A stretch of DNA of 64,000 nt, taken from the NCBI GenBank assembly GCA_022747635.1, contig JAKTNV010000078.1:1426001-1490000 (forward strand), read 5' to 3'. Below are positions 35,230-48,088 of this stretch, in pieces. Each line of letters begins with the position of its first letter. The stretch's first letter is position 1. Position numbers and translations under genes: made by a program. The notes under the pieces are model-generated. The model did no database searches. It was not told where the DNA came from and was given only the letters and a program-made list of their open reading frames with translations. Source of the DNA: Hetaerina americana (taxonomy: Eukaryota; Arthropoda; Insecta; Odonata; Calopterygidae).

Positions 35230-37559
35230 TTTCAATTCACGCTACCAACACACGATGGTCAAGGAAACTTCTCAGTAAGACGAGTTTTCCTATGCGCAAG
35301 ATGCGTTAAAAGTAGTTCTTTATTCTATCGCTAGGCTGCGGAGCAGAGAGTTAACAATGGGGAACAAGTAGCAATGTAATGAATTTAATTCCATCAAGAA
35401 TAATTTGTCACATTTGTTGAAGTAAATATTTATTTTCTTTCTTCAGTCTAGCATACCGATCTTATCGTATGAATTATCATAATCATTTGCAATAAATGGG
35501 CGCCATATTCATACGGAACGTTAGTAATACAACAATATTCAGAAATGCGTCATCAGATGAAAAGTTACTTAAAATAAATTGTTGGAAAACAAACAATGTT
35601 TTATGCGATGCCTTCTTTTTTCCCATGGCTTCTGAAAATTCATTTCACTCCCTAATAGAAGCGTTAGCCCTCCACTCATAGGCCCCGCACATCATTTTAA
35701 CCCATGTATTTGGGTACTCATTTTGGATTCCAATTTTCACTCACCGATACAAACTCATGAATGCGCACATAAAACATTCAACATTACTTGGCAGTCTACC
35801 TCTAATGTGAGTTTTGGATAGACAAGTCGGAACACCACTACAATTCTTAGCGTAGCAAAAACCCGACAACACACACAAACCCTTCAACTCCGCATACATC
35901 ATTCCTCCATTCCATCTAAAAGGTCAAACCTTGCTAACATTATTTCCTCGATTAATGTTTAACATTACATACCAATGAAAACGCTCTGTGTTCACCTTAA
36001 TTGCTTCTTCCGGGCTTCTTTATTTAAAATTAATAAATTGTTATTAGTAGAATTTGAATGACATCCACCAAGATTTCAATTCATATGTCGCTTGAGAACA
36101 AAGAAATTTCTATTGGAAATTAAATTTTCACGTACATTGAAATTAACCTTATTACAGACGATCACAACGGCCTAAAGAGTAAAAATACACCACCACCTTC
36201 CAAAATCATTGGAACTGAAACTTGATTAGGTTTTGATGAAGACCTAATTCCTCATTTAAATTTTCACCTCCCTACCTAGTACTTTTAATATGGATACAAA
36301 ATACTTTCATGAAGTGAAACCTGAAACAGTAGAATAATTTCTTCAATTTCCTTGTGAGATCAGGCTGACCTTTATAGATCCCACTATTTCGAAAGCCATT
36401 AAGAAACTTCGTCAAGACAATGCACCGAAGTAATTACATTCTGGCAAATAAATGAGCTGGAAGGATACTGCAATACCATTTATTGCTGATGGAAAATAGG
36501 GAGTGCCATGCTAAAAGCAGTAGGAAATTTGCAAAAAATTAACTAACATGGGGGATTTCCATGCAATGGACTGACAGTATTTTTAAATTCAGTAAAACTT
36601 TTCTAGTCCTTACATTATATTATGCCTTCATCCAGCATTTCTTCAACTCTGTGCGTATAATTTAACATTGCCATTACTCTTACATTAACAGATATTTTAA
36701 CACCACAGAAGATTATCACGTTATTGGTTAAGTCTGCTGCAGACCCTACAACAGTATGTATACTTAATTGGAAGCCATGCTACCAACTATTGTTAGGAAA
36801 TGTTTCTTCTTTAAAAGTAAATTGAGTATTTTCATGGGTGTTGCCTCCCACTTCCACCTACCTAAGTCCCATACTTACTACTCTTCAATTGTCCTTAATG
36901 TATTGAAAGTTGCCCTTCTAATAGACTAAACATACTTCAATAATTTTTGGAATTAAAAAAGAACTACAGCACGGCACAAAACCATAAAATGTAGAAAAAC
37001 ACCACTAGAGTTGAGTTTTCTTCCTTTCACAACCATTGAGTCGACGAAGGTTCAAGCTAAGCAAAAAATAACAATATTCAGGTCAGTAAAAATAAGAGAA
37101 AAAAGTAAAACGCCCTTTCTTCATGAGTTCCAAAATCATCTCAGAGACCTTGGCAAACTTCTGAAAGATTTTTAAAGAGCCAAGGCTGCAGGTTTTGAAT
37201 GTCTGGGTTCTCCTCCTGTTGTTTTTGTTTGGAAGATGACATTTTGAACCCATCACAGGTTAAATCGTCAGACCTTTGAACTGCACTGTTATTTGAAATT
37301 GGCCAGGATATATTTAGTTTTTAAGGTGGCCTCCCATAATTGAAACCAATAAAAGTAAGGCCTCAGGGCCAACACCCATTGCCATGAAATTTCGTTTTGA
37401 AAATTGAAGTTTCTACTCAGTGGTGTATAAATCAAAAATGTTTTTATCTGATGGTGATGTGAAGCAAGCAAATATGTATCAGTGAGGGTTTTCTTCCTGC
37501 AGACTCAATGTCCAAGAGTTACATCAGCGTTCTTGGATACTATGACTGGATGTCTGAGA

Positions 37560-38300
37560 ACCCAAGAACACATCATGAATCATAAGAATATGGTGTCTAC
37601 AGTAAGAAAAAAACCATTTGATATTTTAACGCTTTCCCCCAACAAAATCCACAGATAAAAAAATTGCTGATAAAATCCCTCTCCTTCGTTAGGCAGAAAA
37701 TATTTCAGATGAGAAGTCCCTAAAAGCCGAGAAGCATTTGTCAGCTTTCATCAAAAATGGGTGCAAAAATTGCCTCCTCCAGAGTGTAAAGACATAAGGA
37801 TCATCGAAAGGAATTTCTAAACCTAGTGTTTCTGCCACTTCCTTTCACAGCAGGCACAATGGAAAGAACCATCAAACACTGAGAAGGTTCAACATTCTTT
37901 CCAGGTTTACAAACATATGGAAGATCCGAGATGATCTTTCCAGGGCAAAAGTCACTCACCTAACCTCAGACAAAGGATATCATGGAATACCCTGAAGCTG
38001 TAGCAAAAATTCACCTGTAAAATGAAGATGGCAACATCCATGCTAATTGATGCCACACAAGAGGAATATTCCAAACAAACACTGCACCCAGTCAGTTGTG
38101 GTGGAGCATGCATTCACCTACCAAAATCCCCAAGTTAATATTAATGAAATGTACATATTATATAAATCATTTTTGCTCCCTTGCCTTGTAAAGGAGGAAA
38201 TCAAAATTAGAAGACCATTGAATTGCCACAATAATTGCTGACGAAACTAATAATTTTCAAAAGGAAATTTCAGTCCAATGGGATTGCACTGGTTTCCAAA
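37560..38300 (+). pseudogene. Decayed Penelope-like element, C-terminal (GIY-YIG side) part
   Basis: With frameshifts, the plus strand reads the order expected for Penelope proteins after the RT. These are DDLSRAK, then GIP*SCSK (the family's IPC.CG motif with Cys turned into a TGA stop, near 37993), then HKR-NIPNKHCTQSVVVEHAF, then CLVKEEIKIRRPLN. These match the linker, the EHK..., the SAVAEH and the L.KEAIEI....N segments of the endonuclease domain. The GIY-YIG core itself appears deleted or scrambled. The RT part upstream is too decayed to recognise, so the left limit is uncertain. Confidence 0.55.
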
Positions 38301-39198
38301 TCCTTGCTTTGGATTGGCTGCCCTGATTGGTTTGGAAGACAATCCTTAAGCCTGTACTAAATGACACCAACCAAAGATCTTATAATTGGGTTCAAAACAT
38401 AAGATTACAAAAATTAGAAAAACAGCAGAACTCAAATATCCAAAACTTGCAAAAATAGGCAGACCCAGAAATAAATTAATGCTCCGCATAACACAGTTCG
38501 TCAAGTCTAACCCTGACACACATTAACCAGTCATTTCATTCAATATCTCAACTCAAATGTCAGCCAGCAGTATCAGCTCATCTTTTGCTATATGCCCCTT
38601 GGAGGAAAAATATATTGAACACACACTCCACCAATTTCCATACACACAACCAGCAAATGAGCCTGCAGTCTGGCCCTTGTTCAATTGTCTAATTTATAAA
38701 TATCACCTTGCTATTATAATATTAAAACTTAATTGAATCACGTTCATCATAACGATATATAATGAAAATGCTGCACGAAAATACCCCCATAGAGGGTGTG
38801 CGTCAACCAGTTCCTGATCTTTTTTTAAGTACAGGGCCTCAAGAAGCTGCATAATGTGACAGCTATGCAATCCTACAGAGAATTTTCAAATTATAAACCT
38901 TTTTCAAACAACATCTCAAGGCTGAATTATTTATTGCATAATATTCTTGGGAGTGTGGATAAAATCTTTGCAAATGGCCGAATGCAAAAAGATGGTAGAA
39001 TCAACATTATTTGTAACATGATTATGATGGAAAAATCCCTTCAAATTAACCGTATAACAAATCCAGTTCGAAGTCTTCTGGAGAAGGTCCATCAGTTCAG
39101 AACCAAACTCTGGATGGACTGGTGGTTCAGCCCCAAGCAATTTAACAATATGCATAACACAGCACATACCTCAGGATGTTTCATAGCTGAAATTCATA

Positions 39199-39234
39199 TT
39201 TATTGGAATTTCACAAATAGAATTTCACTTTATT
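39199..39234 (-). promoter_or_regulatory. Two polyadenylation signals for LYAR
   Basis: AATAAA occurs on the minus strand at 39234-39229 and 39204-39199, 138-173 nt beyond the LYAR stop codon. Position and order fit, but cleavage was not observed. Confidence 0.5.
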
Positions 39235-39371
39235 TAATGTTTTTTGGACACTCACCAAAATTTCACTCAGCTAAAATGTTTCAATTGGAAATTGTATCAT
39301 TTGTGGGGTAGTTCATTCAAAAATGAACACTCAATTTTCCCATCACACTCTTAAGGTTTTCAATCATAAGA

Positions 39372-42300
39372 TCAAGAGCTTTTCACCAGTTTCACCTTAT
39401 CTTTATGAACTTTAACACCAGGAATTTTGTGAAGCTTGCGCTCAAACATGCCCATAGCTTCTTCAAGAGACATTTCTAAACACTTTCCCTCTCCCAGGGC
39501 TTCTTGATACTCTGATAAAACTTTTTTCCTGAGACGTTTAACAGGTAATTCATTGTCAGGAACAGTATTGAGAACAGACAGTATTGTTTTGTTCCACTTG
39601 AACTTTCCTTTTCCTCTAATATCTTCAGTGGTGACACCATTCACACCTGAAAGACAAATATGGAATATAGCTCCCAATCTTTTTACTCAATACTTATTTT
39701 TCTTCTTTAAAGTAAATTCAATTAGTCAAACAAATGACGAACAATGCAGATCACATGAGTAAGCCTCCCACAAGATAAGATATTTCATATGATCTGGTAG
39801 AACTTTAAATTCTCTGGATTAAATATAGATTCCAACAAACTGGAATCCTCACATTGAAACTCAATGTAGAAAATTAAATTAAATATTATCTGCCATGCAA
39901 GTCACAAATCAGACCCATACTAAAACATCATCTCTGAATTTCTTATGCTAATATGTATAGGATCTTTTACTACTAAGGTACCATTTTTGGGGACAAGCCA
40001 CAACTCTTAAACGAGTAGATACAAATATACTTTATCAGCCGGCCATAGTGGCGGCAGGGTAATGCCCTTGCCAGCCAACCCAGAGGTCACAGATTACATT
40101 CCCACCCAGGTGGTTTTTCCTAAACCTAGGGCTTGGGTGTATGTAATTTTCTTCAATGTAAAGTCTAAGGGTTAGGAGGAAGAAGCGACTACAAGTCTCA
40201 ATCTCACCCAATTAAGTCAATAAATAAATAGATTATTTGACATTGGCAGAGAGCCATCAGAGTTCTAAATAAACTGCAACCAACCAAATCATCTAAGCAC
40301 TAATACTTCTACGACAAAATCTTAACACTACCAGGTACGTATATATTCTGAATATCTCCTTTTCAACAAACAGTGCTCCCACTTTTTCACTCCATATTAA
40401 GGGACATATTCCTAATACACTAGACAAATGTACTTAATACAATTGATCATGAGAAATATTTCAATGTAAACATTTCTGGCACATAGGAATTCAATAAAAA
40501 CTCTGATGAAATAAATTAAAGAAAATTGGACATTTATAGCGTCACATTTGGAAATGCCATATATAACTTATTATTCAAAAGTTTCATTCACAAATGATAA
40601 GCTATTCTCAATGAAAACATGCCTACAGCTATTATTTTATTTGTTCACTATGGCATGCTTCAGAAAATGTAAATGTTCCACTGAGATATCTTGTACAATT
40701 GAAATTCAATAACTTTAATACTGTTTCAACCACCAAAAGAGATATCAAAAGTATTACCAATACCATTTTATGATGAACAATTAATTGTCACTTTTCCTTT
40801 GATTACTCATGCCTTTCACAGCCCACCAAACTATAGAGCAAGTGGCTGAATATGCTACGCATACAACAAAGGGAAACTACATACATGTACTATTGAACAA
40901 AAGAATAAAACAATTAAGATCACTGATTTTTCAGTACCTGTTGCAGTTGATTCGCCATCCTCAGTATCTTGACTGTCATGTTCTTCTTTAACTCCTTTCT
41001 TCCTTTTCTTTTCACAATTTTCATCTTCCACATTTTCGGAATGCTTCCTCTTTCCTTTCTTTTTATCGGCACCTTTGGTACCGTTGACGACAGCAGGTTC
41101 AGTACTTTCCTTAGCATTGGCTTCTTCTTCCAATTTACCCTTTTTCTTCTTTTTACTCTTCTTCGATTTATTGTCCTTTCCTTCACCTTGAGCCTCCTCT
41201 TTTATCAATTCCATGTCCTCTTCGGCAAGGTTTTTATCATTTTCTAATTCCTCTTTTTCTTTTGAAATACTTTCCAGTTCCAGTTCATACTTTTGTTTTT
41301 TCTTTTTTTCTTTCCTCTCTTTCTTGGTGAGTTTGGAAGTCTCTGTTGGTGAACTCTGGTCGACATCTTCAAGTTCTGGCTGTGGATCCTCCTCCTGTTT
41401 TGTGGAGCTTGGCTGAACTTCTTTAGCATCTGTCATTTCTTTACCATTAGAAGCAGATTTCTGTCCCTCTAGTAACGTCCAAACTTTTTCAATTGTGCGA
41501 GGATCCACATATCTACCCATTGCATTTTTCAGGAAATTCTGAAATAAAAAGGAAAAACCCAATATAATGTTCGTTAAAAAACATATTACACATGAATACC
41601 TTGGTTATTTGAATGGAAATATGTAGTATCTTCACTAGTCAAAAAGCATCACTAGTATGCTTCCAGTCCCTTCTTTGCCCTCTCCTGACCGTGCCTCAAC
41701 TGCAATATTTCCAATCCTGACTCCTACAACTAACAAAAAAATAATTCCTTTGCCACCTGCACATCAACAAATATTACCTATTTCCAGTAACTTCTGTTCT
41801 ACTCTCCTCATGGGTGAATGCACTACCACTCTTTCACTCCATTTGAATAACTATTGATCTTCCACTTTCCTTAATCCCTCCTCCTCCTGCTTTACACTGC
41901 AATCATTTGAAAACTATTTCTGTTTCAGTGATTCAAACTCTCCATAAATCAACGAGTAGAATCGAGGTGAGAACCCACAAGATGGCTCACACACAAAGAC
42001 TTTAAAGACTTAAAGACTTTTTAAAGACTTTAAACTTCCCAGGCTTAATATCACTCGCTGAAACAATCCAGTAGCCATCCCATCTCCTTGCTCAATCATT
42101 GACTACCTTTCCCCCTACGTATAACCTCTCCAATCTTTCAAAAGAACAGCATTTAGGATGACAGCCTCACTGACAAAATGTTAACTATGTTAATTATATT
42201 CACTTTATGATTTTCCAATCTTTACGCATGTACCTGATATGAAATTTTAATCAATACGATAACATTGAGACCATAATTTACAACCTATGTTAAGTCAACA

Positions 42301-45300
42301 ATGATTGGAGTGAAAAGATGTAAAAACCAAATCAGTCCAAACCACTAATACAGTTCATTGATCAAGATAAAGGAAAGTGGATGAAATTGCTACATCAATG
42401 CAGACAGTTAACAGATGCAATTTCAGATTGAGGACTAAATATAAATGATAATTAACACAATGATATGAGTGTACGGAAGAAGCATAAATTAAACGGCTCT
42501 ATGAGGCATCTCAGCAACCTGGAAATCTAGAGATTGAGGAAGAAGCTGAAATACCAGCAGAGGAAAAACGGACAGCATTTCAGAAGTTGCATGAGAAAGA
42601 GCTATATAGCATGTGTAGAAGATGCAAGGTAAAAATATAAAATAGTTTGGAAATCAAATGGAAGACCAGGGCAATGTGAGACATGATAAAGGCAAGAGGT
42701 CAGATGTTTCATATCATCAATGATTGTACCAATTGAGAAGAAAACACAAATAGAGGGACACAATAAGAGAAGTTAAACACCTCTTGCTGTCAAAGGGCTG
42801 TTGTAAGGTATGTGTATGTAAGGTGGTCACAAGAGATTTTACTCCCAAAACAAAGAGTTTTCCAGTAAAAAATTATGTTTTCCGAAAGTTTCTAGCAGTC
42901 CATAGTAGCTTGGTGGTCTGTCCTCTTGGCCCAATTATTTCCTTATTCCTTTAACAGCCTTCAGAAAAATCCTTAATAGGCTGTTCTGTTTTAGTTAAAC
43001 ATGGAATGGACATAATTCTTAAGTAGAAGTGACTACCATAGTAAAGCTTCAGCTGAGAAAAATGAAAATTCCTCACACTAATAAAACTATTTTTCACAAT
43101 ACCAATTGTTGTGACATGCATAAAACAATTTTGCCTGACTCTGCATGGTGTAGGCCAGATATCTTTATCTCACAGGCTGCTAAGGAGCTGTGATCTGGCA
43201 TGAATAAAAAAATCAAGGGTATATTTAGAAATAAGGTCCAAGTGTAAGAGTTACTAAATATTGCAAATACTCAAAAATTTATTAGAAAAAATGCAGGGCT
43301 AAAAATAAATGGGGATATCACAGAAAAAAATATACACAGCTGAAATTCTCATCATGGACAAAACAGTTTAAAGAGCATGACTACCTTCCTAGTCAATTTC
43401 TTATACCATTAAATACACATGTGTTACCTAGACTTAGAATTTTATCTAAAATTAAACCGGCAGTACAAAAAACTGCACTTTTTACCCACCAGAGATATAC
43501 TGCATATTAACCTTTATTCTTCCAATTTAATATACTAATTGAATTTAATAATATATTCTGGCTTTGTGACAATGTAAAACAAATTTAGGTGGTAGGTAAC
43601 AACCAATTTTCCCTTCAAATTGAGAGAAAATGTGGAAATTTTGCACAAATGAAAATACAATTCACAGCAGCAATTCCTTCAATGAAATGAATTTTGCACA
43701 TATCTATGATTTTTTTACATCATAAGTTAATGGCTAATGTCTACTGTGGTTTGAGGTCAAAAAAATTAAGGAGTATGCTTTCCACTTAACAGAGTTTCAC
43801 TGCAAAATTATACAAAACATGAAAATTTTTTCCACTTTAGGTCTATAACCAAGTCTGTTAAATAAATGTGTAAAACTGGACCTTAAACTACAAGCTAAAG
43901 AAGTTTCATTCAGTGATTGTGCTTAATTTGCACCCACCATTGCTCACAATCAAGAACACCACCCTTTAGTACTCAATACATCTGCACCAGAGGTTAAACA
44001 TCGGTTACATGCTTGGAAGTGAGACCAAGGAAAAATTAAGATGCCTGCTCCTACCATCATCTTAACCTTTTTGGAAGAAACACACTGGCTTCTGTTTACA
44101 AACATGAATTGCCAAAAAGTAATTAAGATAAGGCAAACTTGGAGGTTAAATATATATTTAATACTTAAAGGAGGATAAATTATTAATGTAACAAGGGAAG
44201 TAGGAAGAAGAATAGTGTATCAAGTTTGCTGAGGACAATGTGACACTAGGATAAAATAATAAATGGATGGTTACGAAACCTTAGCAATGCCAGAGAGAAC
44301 TTTGGAAAGACATTTCAAGGGAAACGAAAGCATTGAGGTAAGTTTTCCAGAAGAAGGTGGGCAAAATAAAGTTTAACAGTAACAAGATGTCATATAATTA
44401 GGCAGCTGTTTAAAGGAAAAGTTGATATTGCTGGGCAGATGCAAAGACAAGGATAAGGAGATGTAAGAAGACATTTAATCACAGATGTTGGCACGGTGAA
44501 TCATTAGATCAAGGATTAAGAAAGAGTTTGGCAATATGTTGGTATGTATAATGGAACATAGAGGCTGAGGTTACTAAGAGAGGAGTGACATCAAGAATTG
44601 AGAGAAAATTTAAATATGAACATGGAGGAAGATGGGAGAATAATAGCTGGATGGTTTGAGTTGGAAAACAGGTGGTCAGGAAGAGTTGGGGAAGGGAGAA
44701 ACATGATAAAGCTGTAAAAAAACTAATTGGAAGGGGTATTGGACTGGGTGCCTCGAGGGAATACTTAAAGGGAAAGAGGTGAAGGATGTTGGTGCCAGAT
44801 GGTGAATGACGTCAAAGTGGAGAAGAACTTCAAGGAGGGGATCAGCGGATAGGGGTGCATTAAGAGGTTATGTATTAAAATCTGCAACAATGGCAGAAGA
44901 AAATCATTTATCCAAGGGTGAATCAACTCGTTGGTATGCATCAATGAACCCATGTAAACCATAGAAAAGGCAAACAACTCACTAACATCCCTCGTACCTT
45001 CTATTCTTATTCCTCTAAACAAGCTACAATTTTGGGCATTCAGAAAAATTATAAAAATAAGTTTTAATGAAAAATGAACTTTTACTTGGAGTTACTTGAA
45101 TTAGTATAAACTGGTATGAATTTTTAAAGGCAACTCAAAATCTGTTGATTGAAATGGAGGTGAGTAACACTTTCAAACTTACTTCTCTATTTAAGTATAA
45201 GTGGTATACACCGAAATACTTCTGAACCACAACGAAACCAATTAATACTTAATGAATAAAAATGAAAACATTCTCTTTTCAATTCCTAAAAAAAATTCAT

Positions 45301-45827
45301 ATAACATTAAAAACAACCAAAGAAAGGCACACCGAAAAGTTTTTCACTTACAAAAATTGTTTGGCAAAAATAATACCTCGAATTTCTTTTTCTTCCTAGG
45401 AATATTTTCAAAATCTTTCAGATTTTCCAACAGCTGCCGCTCTTGAGAAGAAAGTGTCGATCCTTTTGTCTCAATTATCTGCCTCACCGTTTCTACCCAT
45501 GCCATCTGTTTCTTTTCGCCTTTACCGAGTTCCGTTACACCATTTAAGGGCCGACCAGAATATTTTTGTTCTTCGCTGACACATTTATTGTGACTCACAT
45601 AATCTTGACCACTGAAATTTAAATGGTTAATGGAGGCACGTGCTCTTACTACTGGAAAATACAATGAAGGAATTCCAGGGAAAATAATCAAATTTCACTT
45701 ACAAGAAATCTTTCAAGCAATCCATACAAGACACTGCTGGAGGTTTACGGCATTCCACAGCGTAGTGCTTTTCGACTTTGTTCTTCTTCAATGCGTTTCC
45801 GCAGTGATTACAGGTAAAGAATACCAT
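39372..45827 (-). CDS. LYAR: Cell growth-regulating nucleolar protein LYAR
   Basis: Nucleolar zinc-finger protein linked in vertebrates to rRNA processing, ribosome production and cell proliferation. There are four exons: 45827-45703, 45611-45377, 41538-40938 and 39646-39372. All have consensus splice sites with matching phases, giving 411 residues. The N-terminus MVFFTCNHCGNALKKNKVEKH has the two LYAR-type Cys2-His-Cys fingers, with ligands C6, C9, H21, C26 and C34, C37, H49, C52. ENIPRKKKKFE and NFLKNAMGRY (near 110-130) match the conserved NVPRKK segment. The middle (about 150-315) is a long charged Lys/Glu-rich, probably disordered region with several basic nuclear or nucleolar signals. 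The C-terminus has the conserved basic domain KFKWNKTILSVLNTVPDNEL, KRLRKKVLSEY and VHKDKVKLVK. The start is the ATG immediately before the first finger, as in known orthologues. It lies head-to-head with the small plus-strand gene at 48.1 kb. Confidence 0.96.
39647..40937 (-). other. LYAR last intron, 1.3 kb, with SINE
   Basis: AT-rich. A SINE-like copy lies at 40038-40232. Nothing else is recognised. Confidence 0.6.
40038..40232 (+). mobile_element. tRNA-derived SINE-like repeat with (AATA)n tail
   Basis: It starts with an A-box-like GGCCATAGTGGCGGCAGGG. A degraded B-box-like GATTACATTCCCACCC follows near 40091-40106. The body ends GTCTCAATCTCACCCAATT and a (TAAA)n tail at about 40218-40232. 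The 3' part resembles the minus-strand copy at 1.48-1.63 kb, and a 15-bp piece (40197-40211) is identical to one in the 26.2-kb SINE. Confidence 0.65.
41539..45376 (-). other. LYAR intron, 3.8 kb
   Basis: AT-rich. A small tandem array of AAAGACTT units lies at 41996-42036. 44.2-45.0 kb is purine-rich, perhaps an old retroelement, but nothing can be named. Confidence 0.5.
41996..42036. repeat. Short tandem array of AAAGACTT(T) units
   Basis: Four imperfect copies of AAAGACTTTA / AAAGACTT occur in about 40 bp. Confidence 0.8.
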
Positions 45828-48088
45828 TTTCCGTTTAAAAACTGTTAACCCGGATGGAAGCCAGTTTTACGATTGCCAAATTTGAAAAGGGCAGTCACGT
45901 GTATCTCCTGTGACAGACAAATATGTCCTCGGTTAATTTTAATGAAATACAAAATAATTATGGTATCAAATCGTTATAAACAACAACCTTAGTGTCGACA
46001 ATTAGGTTCGATGTTCGTCAAAAATTAAAGATAAATAATATCGAACTGAGTGGTGTACTAAATCTTGAAACAGTGCGAGGGTTTCACTGCACATCGCATG
46101 GAAGCACATGGACTTCGAAGCGTGTGGCAGATCGTGATTTGCTTCGCATTTCGATTGTCATATGTAGTTGAGGTAGCGGTGCCAGTTAAGGCGGTCGCTG
46201 CAAATGATTTGAATCGTTTATACGGTGTTTCCCACAGTATTTGGAATGGACAAGCGATGACAATGCAATGTTTCAGTATACTTTTCCTTATTAAATTGTT
46301 GCATATTTGATGGAACTCATGATGGTAGGTCATCAGAGAATAAAATATGTAAATTACAATGAAAGCGATAATAGCTGCAATGTTTAAATAGATAGTGTTC
46401 AAGGTTTAGAAACCAATAGATGCGCTTTCTATAAACCACCCTGGGAGAAAGTAAGCCTTTCATCCTAATAATTTGTTTACTCTGATGTCAACGTTATCTT
46501 ATATTTTTAACTGCAGTGTCAATTTTCTTACCCTGATCCGTATTACATGCGTACCTAGAGACAGGATAGAATAGCAGTAATAAAAATTAGCTCTACGTAC
46601 GCAGACCATCACAAATGAGAGTTGACCTTACTCTTGATTTTTACATGCTTACTTCAAGGAAATAGTAAAAAAATTATCTTCCTCTCTCTCTCATTGAGAA
46701 ATCAACGTCATAATTATCAGTCTCGTTGCAGTCAACGAACAATACGCTACACAGTAATAATACAGTTCAATCTAATAAGCCAGCATTAGGATATACTCCC
46801 TTAGTCATGGAATGAAGGCCATTACACCACTGGTAACTGTGTGACATGGAAAATTTATTCCAAGGAGGGGAAATGAATATCATTGAATCTACTTCACCAA
46901 AAATTTTGATACAATTTTATGCATTGTAATGGAAAAGCTATTTTACAATGTGTTTCGTTAGTTTTAAAACGATACACTATATTAGCGCGAAATACGAATT
47001 CGTACTTAAGTTCCCTATCGATGAGAACATACTCAACATAAGAATTCTGGAATCGCTGAGAGCTAATAACAGTCCTCTATGTAGATTTTCAAGCTTGCAT
47101 TAAGGTATTGACATTTATACAACACTTACCTATGCTAATGAACTTCGCTTATTCTACATTGCATACACACGATATGTCGGATTTCCCCTAATTGTAGGCA
47201 ATATGCAGCTCTAGTAAATTCGTTGCTTTTTTGTCTTTCTTCTTTTCAGTTTCTTAAGTTATAAGGTATATTTTTTAACATGCCGGCCGTGTAAATGCAG
47301 GGAATTAGGGTGGTGATCTGAAAGTTTTTTTCCATGTGATTTACACCTAAAGAAATGCTTTGTTCTGCCTATCCTTGTTCATAGTTATGAATAAGCCATT
47401 TCTACAAATACCCAATTACTACAGCCATGAATGTACAATATTATATTACCTATTCAGAAACGTAAGTCCATCGGCTTGGGATGATTATAGCCTAACACAG
47501 TAGATGACCTTAATCACACACCTTTGCTTTATTTGGTGACTAGCACGTTTCGGCGGAACTAACGGCCAAAAATAACCCAAAATAGTGGCAGCATTATTAT
47601 TATATTTCATTATTCTGTCCAAATGTTTCCATGAAAATGTACCGAACTAACGTCACTTGTAGTTAGATAGAAGGCACTTTCATTTTATTCTTCGCCCTCC
47701 TGAGAGTTAGAGCCATTACGGTGCCCCTTTTCCGAATCATTCTGCAATGATTTCCTGCGGACGTCGATCCCATCGCCTCCTAGCTCATGTATCTTTCAGT
47801 AGAATAAATTATGGAAACTGGCATCCACTGTGAAAGAGCTGCTTCTCTCTTTCGAAGTTGCGGGCGTCACATCTGTTAGCGACTTTTTTCTTTTGAAGAA
47901 AATAGAACAAAGATTACCGTTTCCGGTTTTTTTGTGTAGGCGTTCTCGTCAGGAGTTAACATTTGTAAGAGCGACATATCACGGTTCAAATTGAACTTAA
48001 TTCGGCCGGTATACCTTGCATTTAGCCATATAAAGGTTTGTACTTTAACCTATTTTGTTAATTTTTACTAAAGTTGAATCATTTAGAC
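45828..48088. other. Shared upstream region between LYAR (minus) and the START-like gene (plus)
   Basis: 2.26 kb between divergent start codons. A block at about 46060-46270 is noticeably richer in G and C than its surroundings. It has overlapping open frames on both strands (46065-46310 plus, 46402-46058 minus), neither with a recognisable domain. A (CT)n run lies at about 46681-46692. Nothing else is recognised. Confidence 0.5.
48029..48034 (+). promoter_or_regulatory. TATA-like box of the START-like gene
   Basis: TATAAA lies in ACCATATAAAGG-like context 55 bp upstream of the start codon, which would place transcription start around 48060. A near-palindrome GTTCAAATTGAAC lies just upstream (47984-47996). 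Confidence 0.4.

Larger units (their letters stand above)
35230..39371. other. Intergenic between CCT6 start and LYAR end
   Basis: 35.23-35.5 kb should contain the CCT6 promoter and leader; I see no TATA box. The middle has a Penelope-like relic (about 37.56-38.30 kb). 38.3-39.3 kb includes the LYAR 3' UTR. Open frames here are short and without domains. Confidence 0.5.

Noticed and set aside
42480..42660. Possible exon (Glu/Lys-rich, ending AAG|GTAAAA) in the LYAR intron
   Set aside because: Stops interrupt all frames, and LYAR residues on either side join without a gap relative to known orthologues.
46169..46176. TGAGGTAG, the let-7 seed, within a G/C-richer block
   Set aside because: The bases after the seed do not match let-7, and no precursor-like hairpin with the right arm spacing was evident.
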